DNA from: Siphonodentalium dalli
Taxonomy: Eukaryota > Mollusca > Scaphopoda > Gadilida > Siphonodentaliidae
Direction: 5' to 3'
Assembly (NCBI GenBank): GCA_032622095.1
Contig: CP136062.1
Coordinates: 225,820,578-225,884,577, forward strand
Length of the DNA stretch: 64,000 nt
The notes below the pieces were generated by a model. That model saw only the letters and a program-made list of their open reading frames with translations. It was not told the DNA's origin and did not search any database. Every line of letters begins with the position of its first letter. Positions within the stretch are counted from its first letter, which is position 1. Shown piece by piece: positions 34,342-46,200 of this stretch. The translations under genes and the position numbers were made by a program.

Positions 34342-36592
34342 TGAGATAGGTGCATCGTATCACCTTATTGTATTTCATACCACTGTGCCTTCTAATATTA
34401 ATTATACTATAGGAATATATAAATACTTGAAATATAAGTAACACGTACACCATACAGGTATCCCCCGCAATCATGTTTTAACATCGAAGTAGGCAGTCAG
34501 AAAATGGCATTTTGTAATTTTTTAGGTTTCCCATACAATCAAATTGACGAAATTTTATGTATTTTATGGTGCAGGGCTTCGTAGGTTCGAAAAGTTCGTT
34601 CAATTAATTAAAGCTAATATGCCGCACTCATCGTGTCGGTAAAATATTACGGTGAAATACAACATGCTCGCATTATAGCGACGGGTATTACATTTCAAGC
34701 TGACATGCACGCACCATAATCGTCTGTCAAATATTACGATGAAATACTACGTACACGCATCATGTCGCCGGTCAAGCAGTACAGATGCACGAGGAAATTG
34801 TTTTTCTTTTCGGGAGCGGAATTCAAATTTAATAGGAAGCAGGATTCATGTCTTTGAGGCACAATATAGCGAAGGTTCTGTGGAAGTATGGCATCAAGAT
34901 ATACTATTAGGTTCCAAATAAACAGCCCAGACGATAAACAACCCGGACGAAGTCGGGCACAGCTTCTAGTTAATATATATCTTGCAACTATACTATAACT
35001 TTTTATTCCATGTTCTCATGCACAATTTATATTCATGAAATTTAGCAACTCAGTTCTAACCGAGCTCGAGCCCAGTTTCCTCACACAGTGACATCTTAGT
35101 ATATTCACACTCAGAAAGACAACAAATTAGTTAATTACGTGGCCGACTAAACACTAAAACAGCCTATCATTGATTCAAATGAATGACAGGGAAATCAGAA
35201 ACCAAAATACATGCATATTATACTTACGTCGATCTGATATCAGGACTTGTTGTGTTCTTCCAACTTCAGTGTTCCGAGAAATATTACTCCAAAAATGGTA
35301 ACCGGCTTGATGCAGCGTTTGCAAATTGGCGAACGTGGAGCCATGATTTACAGTGCGCATGCGCAACCCCACGCACCCGGTTGTCACACACCTACGCTGC
35401 GCGTGCGCACTTGTAATCCTAGTGTTGATTTTTAACAACATAAACGGGCTCACAAAAATATCAAACACACACCAGCTATCCCAAATCTTACACAAAAACT
35501 AGATTTTTTTCTAAACGGGCTCATCTTCGGGATTTCAATTCTAAAGGTATTTTAGACCCATGGGAAGCAGCTGGAGGGCGATTCAGAAACGGGTTCGAGC
35601 CCGTTTGGCCAATGTGCCCGGTTAGAAGGTTTAAAGTCTAGTGTGTGAGCCCGATCGGTAGGTCATTACGAACTCCCCCCCCCCACACACACACCCTCCC
35701 TCTCCCCCACACACACACATACACACACTGCGCTAACGCTATAGTATATATATCCTTTATTTCCTCCGTTAACGAAGAGCTGCTACAATATATTTTAAAT
35801 GTTTACACAATTGCAATGAACAAATGAACGAATACAAAAAAAAAAAAAAAGGAATATGTAAGTAAACAAACATTAATGTGTGTGGTAGACAGATAAGCCA
35901 GCCACACACTGGACGAGGCAGCCATGCTCAAACAGCAATAGAGGTCGGTAAGCAGACTGTTTGTCATGCATACAACAGGCCGTGCGTGCATACATACATA
36001 CATACATACACACATACATACATACATATATGCATAAACACACACATACCAACATACATACTTTCATGCATACACACATACATTCATATATACATATGTA
36101 CATACACACATACATACATACATAAACACATGCACCCGGGGTATTGGCAGGCAATCCAGTAGGCAATCAGACATAAACAAGCATATAATCAGACGATGCA
36201 TGGATATATATATAGAGAGAGAGACTTGCAAGAGAACATCATGCTCGCATGAAGCCTTCAGACGAGTCACTCAAAATTAAACAAAACTGTATAATGTACA
36301 TATCTCAATTTGAAAGAGGGTGTTTTATTTTGATTCTCAGTAACTCTAACTTCGAAGAGAGGTATTTGCATGCATGTTGATTGGGAAGACCCTGTTAGCA
36401 TACCAGCCAATGCCTCACTTGGAAGTTGTTATGGTAGTTTATATGTTATTATTCCGTTTTCAGAGTTAGCGATGCTGACCCAGAGCATGTTGATATGTTT
36501 TACCGAATATGCCGAATAAGCAATAGCGTATGCGTTAAATAAAATGTGACTCGGATAATTTTGTTGTATGAAGAGCACCAAATTGAGACCAG

Positions 36593-36943
36593 TTAAGGGC
36601 TGTCAAGCATGTTACTGCCAGTGTCTACGGCGATGTTGAGTTTGGTTGTGTAATGTGACCACAGCTCGTAGGATTTCCTCACAGCGAAAAGAGAAAACTC
36701 GTTTAAGTTGAATATTTTGCTCCTGATGTCATCGGATAGGATGGAGAGCAATACCATTACTTGGTCCTTCTGTGCGAGAGAATCAATGTGTAAAAAACAG
36801 GGTATGCCAAAAATGTCAATTAGTGAGAACCACACTTGTATTCTCACCTCTGATGTCGTCGAGCAGTCCAGTAAGGCATGCTCAACAATATCATCATAAT
36901 CCTTGCCACACAGTTTGCATTTTCCACATTCCGGTGAGGTACG
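36593..36943 (-). pseudogene. LINE ORF2 C-terminal fragment, copy B
   Basis: The same truncated C-terminal segment as in copy A, cut at the junction 36943/36944. The translation is unchanged. Confidence 0.85.
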
Positions 36944-39900
36944 AGTCAAGTTTACGAGCCAACTGGGTTCGTGCTCAGTTAGAAGGTTAAAGGAGAGCAG
37001 TGTTCACGCTTGTCCATAATTGTAGTTACCAAATGGAAATATTAGCCCACCTGTCAGAACGTATCCATCATTGGTCTTTGAAATGCTTTCTGTCAAGGTA
37101 GAAACAGGAGACAAATCAGGTGAAGACGACTGATGTTGAATAATCTTCTTTTCTTCAGGCAAATGTGTTTTATTCTGAAGAGATGACAAACCTTCATCTG
37201 AAAGCCAAATATGTCCACAAATTAAAAATAATTCGTTCAAAAAAATAACTGCTCCATATAATACACACATTCTGCCCAATGCCAGGTACCCAATTATACG
37301 TTTGTGTGGACGAGGTGATGGTGGTGTTCGCATTGTATCCAAGGGCATTGAGATAGGTGCATCGTATCACCTTATTGTATTTCATACCACTGTGCCTTCT
37401 AATATTAATTATACTATAGGAATATATAAATACTTGAAATATAAGTAACACGTACACCATACAGGTATCCCCCGCAATCATGTTTTAACATCGAAGTAGG
37501 CAGTCAGAAAATGGCATTTTGTAATTTTTTAGGTTTCCCATACAATCAAATTGACGAAATTTTATGTATTTTATGGTGCAGGGCTTCGTAGGTTCGAAAA
37601 GTTCGTTCAATTAATTAAAGCTAATATGCCGCACTCATCGTGTCGGTAAAATATTACGGTGAAATACAACATGCTCGCATTATAGCGACGGGTATTACAT
37701 TTCAAGCTGACATGCACGCACCATAATCGTCTGTCAAATATTACGATGAAATACTACGTACACGCATCATGTCGCCGGTCAAGCAGTACAGATGCACGAG
37801 GAAATTGTTTTTCTTTTCGGGAGCGGAATTCAAATTTAATAGGAAGCAGGATTCATGTCTTTGAGGCACAATATAGCGAAGGTTCTGTGGAAGTATGGCA
37901 TCAAGATATACTATTAGGTTCCAAATAAACAGCCCAGACGATAAACAACCCGGACGAAGTCGGGCACAGCTTCTAGTTAATATATATCTTGCAACTATAC
38001 TATAACTTTTTATTCCATGTTCTCATGCACAATTTATATTCATGAAATTTAGCAACTCAGTTCTAACCGAGCTCGAGCCCAGTTTCCTCACACAGTGACA
38101 TCTTAGTATATTCACACTCAGAAAGACAACAAATTAGTTAATTACGTGGCCGACTAAACACTAAAACAGCCTATCATTGATTCAAATGAATGACAGGGAA
38201 ATCAGAAACCAAAATACATGCATATTATACTTACGTCGATCTGATATCAGGACTTGTTGTGTTCTTCCAACTTCAGTGTTCCGAGAAATATTACTCCAAA
38301 AATGGTAACCGGCTTGATGCAGCGTTTGCAAATTGGCGAACGTGGAGCCATGATTTACAGTGCGCATGCGCAACCCCACGCACCCGGTTGTCACACACCT
38401 ACGCTGCGCGTGCGCACTTGTAATCCTAGTGTTGATTTTTAACAACATAAACGGGCTCACAAAAATATCAAACACACACCAGCTATCCCAAATCTTACAC
38501 AAAAACTAGATTTTTTTCTAAACGGGCTCATCTTCGGGATTTCAATTCTAAAGGTATTTTAGACCCATGGGAAGCAGCTGGAGGGCGATTCAGAAACGGG
38601 TTCGAGCCCGTTTGGCCAATGTGCCCGGTTAGAAGGTTTAAAGTCTAGTGTGTGAGCCCGATCGGTAGGTCATTACGAACTCCCCCCCCCCACACACACA
38701 CCCTCCCTCTCCCCCACACACACACATACACACACTGCGCTAACGCTATAGTATATATATATCCTTTATTTCCTCCGTTAACGAAGAGCTGCTACAATAT
38801 ATTTTAAATGTTTACACAATTGCAATGAACAAATGAACGAATACAAAACAAAAAAAAAAGGAATATGTAAGTAAACAAACATTAATGTGTGTGGTAGACA
38901 GATAAGCCAGCCACACACTGGACGAGGCAGCCATGCTCAAACAGCAATAGAGGTCGGTAAGCAGACTGTTTGTCATGCATACAACAGGCCGTGCGTGCAT
39001 ACATACATACATACATACACACATACATACATACATATATGCATAAACACACACATACCAACATACATACTTTCATGCATACACACATACATTCATATAT
39101 ACATATGTACATACACACATACATACATACATAAACACATGCACCCGGGGTATTGGCAGGCAATCCAGTAGGCAATCAGACATAAACAAGCATATAATCA
39201 GACGATGCATGGATATATATATAGAGAGAGAGACTTGCAAGAGAACATCATGCTCGCATGAAGCCTTCAGACGAGTCACTCAAAATTAAACAAAACTGTA
39301 TAATGTACATATCTCAATTTGAAAGAGGGTGTTTTATTTTGATTCTCAGTAACTCTAACTTCGAAGAGAGGTATTTGCATGCATGTTGATTGGGAAGACC
39401 CTGTTAGCATACCAGCCAATGCCTCACTTGGAAGTTGTTATGGTAGTTTATATGTTATTATTCCGTTTTCAGAGTTAGCGATGCTGACCCAGAGCATGTT
39501 GATATGTTTTACCGAATATGCCGAATAAGCAATAGCGTATGCGTTAAATAAAATGTGACTCGGATAATTTTGTTGTATGAAGAGCACCAAATTGAGACCA
39601 GTTAAGGGCTGTCAAGCATGTTACTGCCAGTGTCTACGGCGATGTTGAGTTTGGTTGTGTAATGTGACCACAGCTCGTAGGATTTCCTCACAGCGAAAAG
39701 AGAAAACTCGTTTAAGTTGAATATTTTGCTCCTGATGTCATCGGATAGGATGGAGAGCAATACCATTACTTGGTCCTTCTGTGCGAGAGAATCAATGTGT
39801 AAAAAACAGGGTATGCCAAAAATGTCAATTAGTGAGAACCACACTTGTATTCTCACCTCTGATGTCGTCGAGCAGTCCAGTAAGGCATGCTCAACAATAT

Positions 39901-39950
39901 CATCATAATCCTTGCCACACAGTTTGCATTTTCCACATTCCGGTGAGGTA
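36944..39950. repeat. 3.0 kb tandem duplication, copy C
   Basis: The right edge at 39950 continues into uninterrupted LINE coding sequence (to 40717), so this copy keeps the original right flank. The A-run near 38848 is interrupted by a C, unlike copies A and B. Confidence 0.95.
37051..37348 (-). CDS. Candidate type II membrane protein exon, copy C
   Basis: It is identical in translation to copies A and B, with the internal acceptor at 37197. The partner candidate exon is at 38235-38367. If a real gene exists, downstream exons would have to lie at lower coordinates than copy A, where none was found. Confidence 0.35.
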
Positions 39951-40717
39951 GATAGACTCAGTAGTTTTGCAACAAGAAAGAATTTATGTTTTTCGTGTGC
40001 ATGCGATCTGCAAGACGTCCAAAGAACAGATTTTGTCAATATGTTATGATGTTGTGCGAAGGTTGATAGTGAATCAGAACTTCTCATGCGCTCTTCGCAT
40101 TCGCGCTTCTGTATTTTGTTGATTTGTAGTTTGATGATTGTTTTCCATTCGCATTTGGATGGGAAATTACCATGTGTGGCGAAGTTATGGAGATATGAGC
40201 ATAAATTATAGCGTTCGAGTATAGATATAATATTGTTGATAAATGAAGAGTCGTCGGTTGACGTTTGTGAGAGGTGGTCGGCTAAACGTGATGTGAATAT
40301 TTCTTGCGACGATTTTCCCTGCGGCATTCTGCAGAGGTTTCCGAAAAAACTGAGTTTACGTTTATCAATAACCGACGACAGGGAACTTGTTCCAAGGAGC
40401 GATTGGACAATGTCAGTTCGGGAACGCGCGGGCAAGCCTTGGATACGTTTTAGGCAGAACCTATGTGCTCGCTCCAGAGATATTACATTTGTCTCACTGA
40501 GCCCACACATCAGTTCTGTCCCGTAGAGACTTCTAGGTAAAACAATGGAGGTGTATAATGTAAAGCAACTAAGTGGAGTAATTCCCCCAGCGTACATGCC
40601 GGCATTACTTAGCATAAGATAAACTGATCTAATTTTCTCACATATATGACTGGAGAACTTGTTAGAATGTGATTCACGATGTAAAGGGATGCCAAGGTGC
40701 ATACTCCGATTAAGCAC
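39602..40717 (-). pseudogene. 5'-truncated LINE ORF2, post-palm region and zinc knuckle
   Basis: A continuous 371-codon frame with no stops. It opens at LGIPLHRES, the 'LGI' that in LINE reverse transcriptases follows the FADD palm. Then come the thumb-type segments ICEKIRSVYLMLSNAGM and LYTSIVLPRSLYGTELM, a basic stretch, and near the C-terminus CGKCKLCGKDYDDIVEHALL followed by DC. The palm and endonuclease are missing: a TTAA-flanked MITE (about 40712-41103) begins where they should continue. It differs in sequence from the LINE at 26.5-29.4 kb, so it is another family. The open frame suggests fairly recent insertion, yet it cannot encode a working enzyme. Confidence 0.85.
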
Positions 40718-41103
40718 CCCTCAAATACTATTTATTTTGATTCGGGGGCAAAACATATTTGATTCGAGTCGAGGAACCCACCTATCAAAGCTCAGAATTA
40801 TTGGATATCGATTTTAGAAAAATATTATTTTTCACCATCGAGAATAATTAGTGGCCCAGTAAACAGTCGATGAGCCGACGTTTTTGGACCAAATTGCGGA
40901 TGAAGTTGGATAACTCTAAAATTTCGTCGAATATGTTGTTAAATAACACGTTTCGGGCAATTTTGTACTATACAGTTGACAGTGGTTAGCATTATAGTTT
41001 TGAGTAATTAATCTATCGGTATTCATAAAAATTTTGTTGTTGTTGTTGTTGTTGGAATCTGACTATATGCTGGGGACCATCGAATCGGATTAATTGAGTA
41101 CCT
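40712..41103. mobile_element. TTAA-flanked MITE (AGGTRYTC family), left tip degraded
   Basis: The right end TCGGATTAATTGAGTACCT is followed by TTAA (41104-41107). Shared internal landmarks are TTTGATTCGAGTCGAGGAAC, GGATAACTCTAAAAT, AAATAACACGTTTCGGGCAA and (GTT)n before GGAATCTGA. The left terminus is eroded near 40712. It truncates the LINE reading frame. Confidence 0.75.
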
Positions 41104-41298
41104 TTAAGGCGTGGTTATGAATCCTGAAAAAGGCGGCCGGGGCAAGAATCCCGAGCACCACCTGGAAATGGCCCGAATCGCGCGTACCAAAGAGGGGGGT
41201 GGTGGCATATAATATACGATTGGAGCTCCGTATTCCGTTAAACAGCCCCTTAATTGAGCAGGTGGCAATTAGAGGCGAATAACAAGATATAAAGAGAG

Positions 41299-41757
41299 CA
41301 AGCCTGCAAATAGTATGTCTGTCATTTGAAGAATGAGGCCCCCAGAGGGTGGATTTAGTGATGCTATCCCGCACAGCGCGCTATCATCACCAAATTCATC
41401 GTATGTGGCCCTCATTCTGCTTAGGCCTCATCTTCTGGGAAGTACATATAGTCTCAAATTAACATTGTTTTTAGTTACTTTTCCCCTTCTGGGAAGTTTC
41501 TATATCACCTAATTTTCACAAGATAAAATGCATTATCGAGGTGACAATGGGTGAACATCACCAACTTCAACTATTTGAACTGGGGAACCTCAATCTGATC
41601 CTAGGTCTCCCATAGCATGCAGTTGAGGCCTAAGCAGAATGAGGTCCCCAGAGGATGAATTTTGTGATGCTTTTGCCCGTCGTGTGGGATAGCGTCACTA
41701 AATTGACCCTCTGGGGACCTCATTCTGCTAATTCCAGACACACTATTAGCAGGCTTG
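41299..41757. mobile_element. Double-hairpin MITE, copy 3 (complete)
   Basis: It is bounded by CAAGCCTGCAAATAGTATGT and the inverted CACACTATTAGCAGGCTTG. The left foldback (41330-41420) and right foldback (41633-41730) each pair GAATGAGGYCCCCAGAGG with its complement. The central segment has AACTTCAACTATTTGAACTG and CTCCCATAGCATGCAGTTGAGG. It lies just upstream of the BPI/LBP-like gene. Confidence 0.85.
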
Positions 41758-41807
41758 AGGGCGAGCAATTGTTCCCGACAATTACTGTATTCATGGTCGA
41801 CAGAATT

Positions 41808-41892
41808 ACCGCGTACATATCAATCTTCGTTCAACGAACAAAACTTACAGCGTACGTATCAATCTTCGTTCACCGGACAAAACTTACGACAA
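41808..41892. repeat. 43 bp tandem duplication upstream of the BPI/LBP-like gene
   Basis: Two copies of GCGTACRTATCAATCTTCGT followed by TCAMCGRACAAAACTTAC. Confidence 0.85.
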
Positions 41893-42030
41893 GAAAAAAC
41901 ACCTGAGGCGGCGAGAAAAGTACAGAGCGGTGGATTTATCTGCGTATTATTGGATTGTATTGATCAATAACGCGTTCCGGTTCAGTGCCCATCTAAGTTA
42001 GCGAATTCCGTTTAATAAAGAGGGGATTTT

Positions 42031-42038
42031 TATAAATA
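42031..42038 (+). promoter_or_regulatory. Possible TATA box of the BPI/LBP-like gene
   Basis: TATAAATA lies about 265 bp before the start codon and is the best core-promoter match in the unique-looking sequence between the MITE at 41757 and exon 1. The transcription start was not identified. Confidence 0.3.
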
Positions 42039-42298
42039 AACATTGCGGCGTGCGATAGACGCGTGTTTTGCTATGGCAGTAATGCTTGGAATTGACTACT
42101 GATGCTAGTTAACGCCCGAGAGGTTTATTCTATTGCAGACGTAAGGTGGTTGTTTTGGCCAACATCAGATATAGCAGAACTTTATACAGATTTGTGATTT
42201 AGTGGACGTTACGGTGACATTACTGTTGGATGCACACCTGTTAATTATTTTTGGATATATCGCACCTTTAATTAATGAGAGATCCTGGATATTTCAAT

Positions 42299-42398
42299 AT
42301 GAATTCACTTGTTATATTAGCATTCTGTGTGGTTTCTGTTGTTCGTGCTGATAACTATGGAATTCAAGTCAAATTCAGCGAAACAGGTTTCCAAAAAG
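42299..42398 (+). CDS. Exon 1 of a BPI/LBP-like secreted protein
   Basis: From ATG 42299 the product begins MNSLVILAFCVVSVVRA, a typical signal peptide with likely cleavage after VRA, then DNYGIQVKFSETGFQK. An in-frame ATG at 42275 would add eight residues; the later one gives a better signal peptide. The donor AAG|gtacac leaves one base (phase 1). Joined to the exon at 58127, the 'GIQVKFSETGFQ' start and its length line up without gaps with the N-terminus of the BPI/LBP family, whose members bind bacterial lipopolysaccharide and kill or sense Gram-negative bacteria. A competing donor at 42386/42387 keeps phase but would shorten that alignment. The remaining exons lie beyond the window. Confidence 0.75.
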
Positions 42399-42617
42399 GT
42401 ACACATTATGTTGATTTACGAAATTTTCGATTTGTTTTGGTATTCTTTGGTATAATTTCACCCATACAGAGCCCCAGACAAACATGAGCAGACGACACTC
42501 TTCTATATGCTTCTATATATGTGTGGGGCTCCCTGCAGGGTAATGGATGTTTTTTATTTTATGTCCTAAAAATTGTAAGAAACATTTATTTAAAAAAAAT
42601 GATAAAAAATTGTTAGG

Positions 42618-42684
42618 CCAATGCATTCTCTTATATATGCGAGGCGACCTATGGTCGACTCGCATATATAAGAGAATGCATTGG
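42618..42684. repeat. 67 bp near-perfect palindrome (family member 1)
   Basis: The 26 bp arms CCAATGCATTCTCTTATATA followed by TGCGAG are exact inverted repeats, and the centre GGCGACCTATGGTCGA pairs further. Other copies are at 45675-45741 and 45823-45889 (exact arms). Imperfect copies lie near 42852-42926, 43255-43322, 43350-43430, 57885-57932 and 57960-58038. Confidence 0.9.
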
Positions 42685-43210
42685 CACAGGGTAAAAAAAT
42701 CAATTGCCAGAAGTTTCTGGCTGATTTCTGAGTCCATGTCACATACGACATCCCCATTTACACACCTGATAAACCATTCCATGACTGGAACTCCTGAAAT
42801 AAAACCCAATTATACATTGGCCTAACAATATGTACCTTCATCTTAAAGTCACGGCAATGCATTCTCTTATATTATGCATGTGTGGCTCCATATGGGAGAC
42901 TCGCATATATAAGAGAATGCACCGACACATGATATTTAATGCTGCACCAGCGCTGCTACCGTCATGAAAGAGTTAAGGGGTCCTGTTGTTATGTTGGTGT
43001 GTCCTGCTTAGCTAAATTAAATAATTATTACGATGGTGGACCAATACTATGATAGATAACTTTTAGATAATTTATTGACAATTTACACCCACTATATAGA
43101 GGCAGATGCCATACATAATAACAAGTAATATACACTCAACATCAATGTATAGTAAATTATATATAAATCGAGGACCTTAAACTGGATCCTCGATTCCATG
43201 TCTTGTTTAA

Positions 43211-43474
43211 CCCTTCCATTACTGAAACTTCCTAAAATTTTGCGAAAACCCTGTGCCAATGCATTCTTTTGTATATGCGAGTCTCCCATAGGGAGCCTCG
43301 CATATATAAGAAAATACATTGGCCTAACAATATTTACATTGACTCTGTAGGCCAGTGCATTATCTTATATATGCTAGGCTCCCTATGGGCGACTCACACA
43401 CATGTATATAATAAGAGAATGCATTGACACAGGACCTTTAATGCTACACCAGCGCAGCTCCAATCATAAAAGGG
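43211..43474. mobile_element. TTAA-flanked MITE with two internal hairpins (CCCTT family)
   Basis: TTAA (43207-43210) then CCCTTCCATTACTG. At the right, CAATCATAAAAGGG then TTAA (43475-43478). Two of the 'CCAATGCATTCT' palindromes lie inside. Termini starting CCC next to TTAA resemble piggyBac-type ends. It is the reverse orientation of 57835-58075. Confidence 0.75.
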
Positions 43475-43691
43475 TTAAAGTCGGATTCCGGACTCCAATG
43501 GGTAAATAAGAGGGTGATATCCTCCTATATGTGTATACGAGTCCCACCATGATAGCAATTCAACAAGATTTACAAACATCATAGCAAAGTAGCAGGACCA
43601 AAAGGTTTATAAGGTGGCCTAAATTCCGACCATCATTGGACAGAGCAGGCAACATCCTTGTAAGTTGTATATCCTTTTGGGTTTAGATTAA

Positions 43692-43965
43692 CCCTTTCTA
43701 TACTTAATAGATTTCCCCACTCGGTTATAAAAGTATACAATGGAATGGTCTATTATCCATTTGGAGGGGTGTTCGGGACAAATGAGCAGACAACAGGCGT
43801 ACGAAAAAATAATACAATTGCAGAAGAATTCCAAAGCATTAATTGAGTGTTCAGATAATACTTTCAACTAACGACCTATATAAAATGTATGATAAATTGT
43901 TGAAATTATTATCTTAACATTTCCTGAGGGAACTTCTCGTTAATGAGTATTTAGTATAAAAAGGG
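43692..43965. mobile_element. TTAA-flanked MITE (CCCTTTCTATACT family)
   Basis: TTAA (43688-43691) then CCCTTTCTATACTTAATAG. At the right, TTTAGTATAAAAAGGG then TTAA (43966-43969). Internal landmarks are AATGGAATGGTCTATTATCC, GAGCAGACAACAGGCG and TTCAACTAACGACC. Related copies lie at about 44523-44764, 45990-46200 and 57485-57663. Confidence 0.75.
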
Positions 43966-43969
43966 TTAA

Positions 43970-44422
43970 AGATTCATAATCCTAATTAACGTTCGCAAAT
44001 TACCATTTCCTTGGCTTCTGGGGTAAAAAAAATATTTGATTCGAGTCGAGGAACCCACCCATCAATGCTCAGAGTGATCAGATATCGATGTTTGAAATGT
44101 ATTATTTTTCACCACCGATAACTTTAGGTGGCCCAGTTAACAGTCGACGAGAAGACTGTCTCCGACCAAATTGCCGACGAAGATGGATAACTCTAAAATC
44201 AAGTGGCTTTTTTGTGTCAGATATTTGACAAACCGGCAAAAGTTCGTTGAACAAAATGTTGATAAATAACAGATTTTGGACAATTTTATACTATAGTTGC
44301 TGTGGTTAGGATTCTTTTTGGGCAATTAATCTATTCTGATAACTGAAGCGGCATTTAAAAAAAACAAATTGTTGTTGTTAGAATCTGATGATATGGGGAC
44401 CATCGAATCGGATTGAATACCT
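43970..44422. mobile_element. TTAA-flanked MITE (AGGTRYTC family), complete copy
   Basis: It starts AGATTCATAATCCTAATTAA and ends CGAATCGGATTGAATACCT before TTAA (44423-44426). The left TTAA (43966-43969) is also the right TTAA of the preceding element. Internal landmarks match 40712-41103 and, inverted, 50620-50993. Confidence 0.8.
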
Positions 44423-44522
44423 TTAACATGGGCATGACCTGTGTGGTGTTGGGCTAGCTTTAGTCCACATCGCTCGTGGTACGGACACTGATATATATAG
44501 TACTGGTGATATTTAATCTTCA

Positions 44523-44764
44523 GCGCTTTCTTTACTAAAAACTCATTGGCGAGTAGTTAGTTGCCTTATGAAATGTTCAGATACTAAGTTCAACACTGAA
44601 ACGGCAATAAATAATAGCCTTATTTCCCGAACATTTCCCACCAACGAATATAAATCATTCTGTCTGTCGTCTGCTTATATTTCCCGAACAGCCCTCCAGG
44701 TGACTAATAGACCATTCCTATATATACTTTTATACCTGAGAGAATCCATTCAGCAAACAAAGGG
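44523..44764. mobile_element. CCCTTTCTATACT-family MITE, diverged copy
   Basis: The right end AACAAAGGG is followed by TTAA (44765-44768). Inside are ATGTTCAGATACTAAGTTCA, TCTGTCGTCTGCTTATA and TAATAGACCATTCCTATATA, the reverse complement of landmarks in 43692-43965. The left end is degraded. Confidence 0.6.
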
Positions 44765-45059
44765 TTAAATTAAATGTTTTCTCCCATTCAGACTTTACTA
44801 AATGCATGGATTCTCCCATCCAGTTGTAAAGGTATATATATATACAATCATGTAATGTGCATTCTTCTATTATACAAACGTCCAGATAATATGCAAATGT
44901 CACATATAGAGCATAGAAACTATTTAACGATCCATTTGTGTACGAAGGCAGGTCTGAGTTTAGTGTCTCTGTCATTTGCAGAATGAGGTCCCCAGAGGGC
45001 AGAATGAGGTCCCCAGAGGTTGATATGTGAATGAATGCCTGACACGGACGGACTGGTGC

Positions 45060-45522
45060 CAAGCCTGAGTTTAGTCTGCCTGTCACTTGCAGAATGAGGT
45101 CCCCATAGGGTGAAATTAGTGACGCTATACCGCATAGCGGGCTAGCATCACTAAAATTCACCCTCTGGGGACCTCATTCTGCTTAGGCCTCATCTTTTCT
45201 GGAAAGTTTCTTTATTATAAAATTTCTATAGAAACTTCTTCACATAGATTCTATTTCTTTTTTAGTTTAATTACTCTATATATCCCAAAATTGGCAGACG
45301 ACACACTGCATAATAGAGGTTCCAAATGGGTGTACATGACAATTTTCACCATTTGGGAACTTCAATCTGAGTCTATGTCTCCCATAGCAGATGAGGTAAT
45401 GCAGAATGAGGTCCCCATAGGGTGAATTTGATGATGCTAACCCGCTATGCGGGATAGCGTCACCAAATTAACCCTATGGGGACATCATTCTGCAAATGAC
45501 AGGCACACTAATCTCAGGCCTG
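45060..45522. mobile_element. Double-hairpin MITE, copy 4
   Basis: CAAGCCTGAGTTTAGTCTGC to the inverted GGCACACTAATCTCAGGCCTG. The left foldback (45088-45184) is almost perfect: GCAGAATGAGGTCCCCATAG to its complement around an ATAGCGGGCTAGC loop. The right foldback is 45402-45495. A further partial copy lies at 44950-45020 immediately to the left. Confidence 0.85.
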
Positions 45523-45668
45523 TATGCAGCAATGTTCAGCTAATAAGTCGGACGAGCATCATAACTGTTGGATGTGTCAGCTGGATAGTCCTATCTAAAT
45601 AAATAATTAGCAATAAAGTGGCTGTTCGTCAGTGAATAGTCACTTAACCCTTTACCCAACAGAAGGGC

Positions 45669-45896
45669 CCTGTGCCAATGCATTCTCTTATATATGCGAG
45701 TCGACCATAGGTCGCCTCGCATATATAAGAGAATGCATTGGCTTAACACATTAAAAATTATAAAATTGTTAAAGAATGTAAGAAAAAATGGTAAAAAGTG
45801 TTAAAAAAAGATTTTTTTTAGGCCAATGCATTCTCTTATATATGCGAGGCGACCTATGGTCGACTCGCATATATAAGAGAATGCATTGGCACAGGG
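45669..45896. mobile_element. Element made of two inverted palindromes
   Basis: CCCTGTGCCAATGCATTCTC at the left and its inverted form ending GCACAGGG at the right, each part of a 67 bp palindrome (45675-45741, 45823-45889). The 80 bp between them is A/T-rich (TTAAAAATTATAAAATTG). Upstream is TTAACCCTTTACCC (45653). Confidence 0.7.
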
Positions 45897-45989
45897 CTAA
45901 CTGTAACTATCACAATGTGGCCAAGGAGCCGGTTCCAATGATATCCATATTTGTATGGTTTTATTGAGACAGACCGAAGATATTTTAGG

Positions 45990-46200
45990 CTGTTGAAGCT
46001 AAATGGATTCTCCCACTTACTATATAAAAGCATAAATTGGAATGGTCTATCATTCATTTTGGAGGTGTGTTCGGGTAATAAAAGCAGACGACATACAGGC
46101 GAAAATACAATGCAAGTGCTTAAATGTTCAGATAATAAGTTCAACAAACGACCTTTGGAACTACTCGTTCATTAGTATTTAGCAATTATTAATAAAGGGT
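45990..46200. mobile_element. CCCTTTCTATACT-family MITE, another copy
   Basis: It contains AAATGGATTCTCCCACTTAC, AATTGGAATGGTCTATCATT, AAAGCAGACGACATACAGGC and AGATAATAAGTTCAACAAAC, and ends AATAAAGGG then TTAT, a likely mutated TTAA. Confidence 0.6.

Larger units (their letters stand above)
33937..36943. repeat. 3.0 kb tandem duplication, copy B
   Basis: It is nearly identical to copy A (offset 3014) and copy C (offset 3007). The junction GAGGTACGAGTCAAG at 33932-33946 joins the LINE coding sequence of one copy directly to the left end of the next. Confidence 0.95.
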
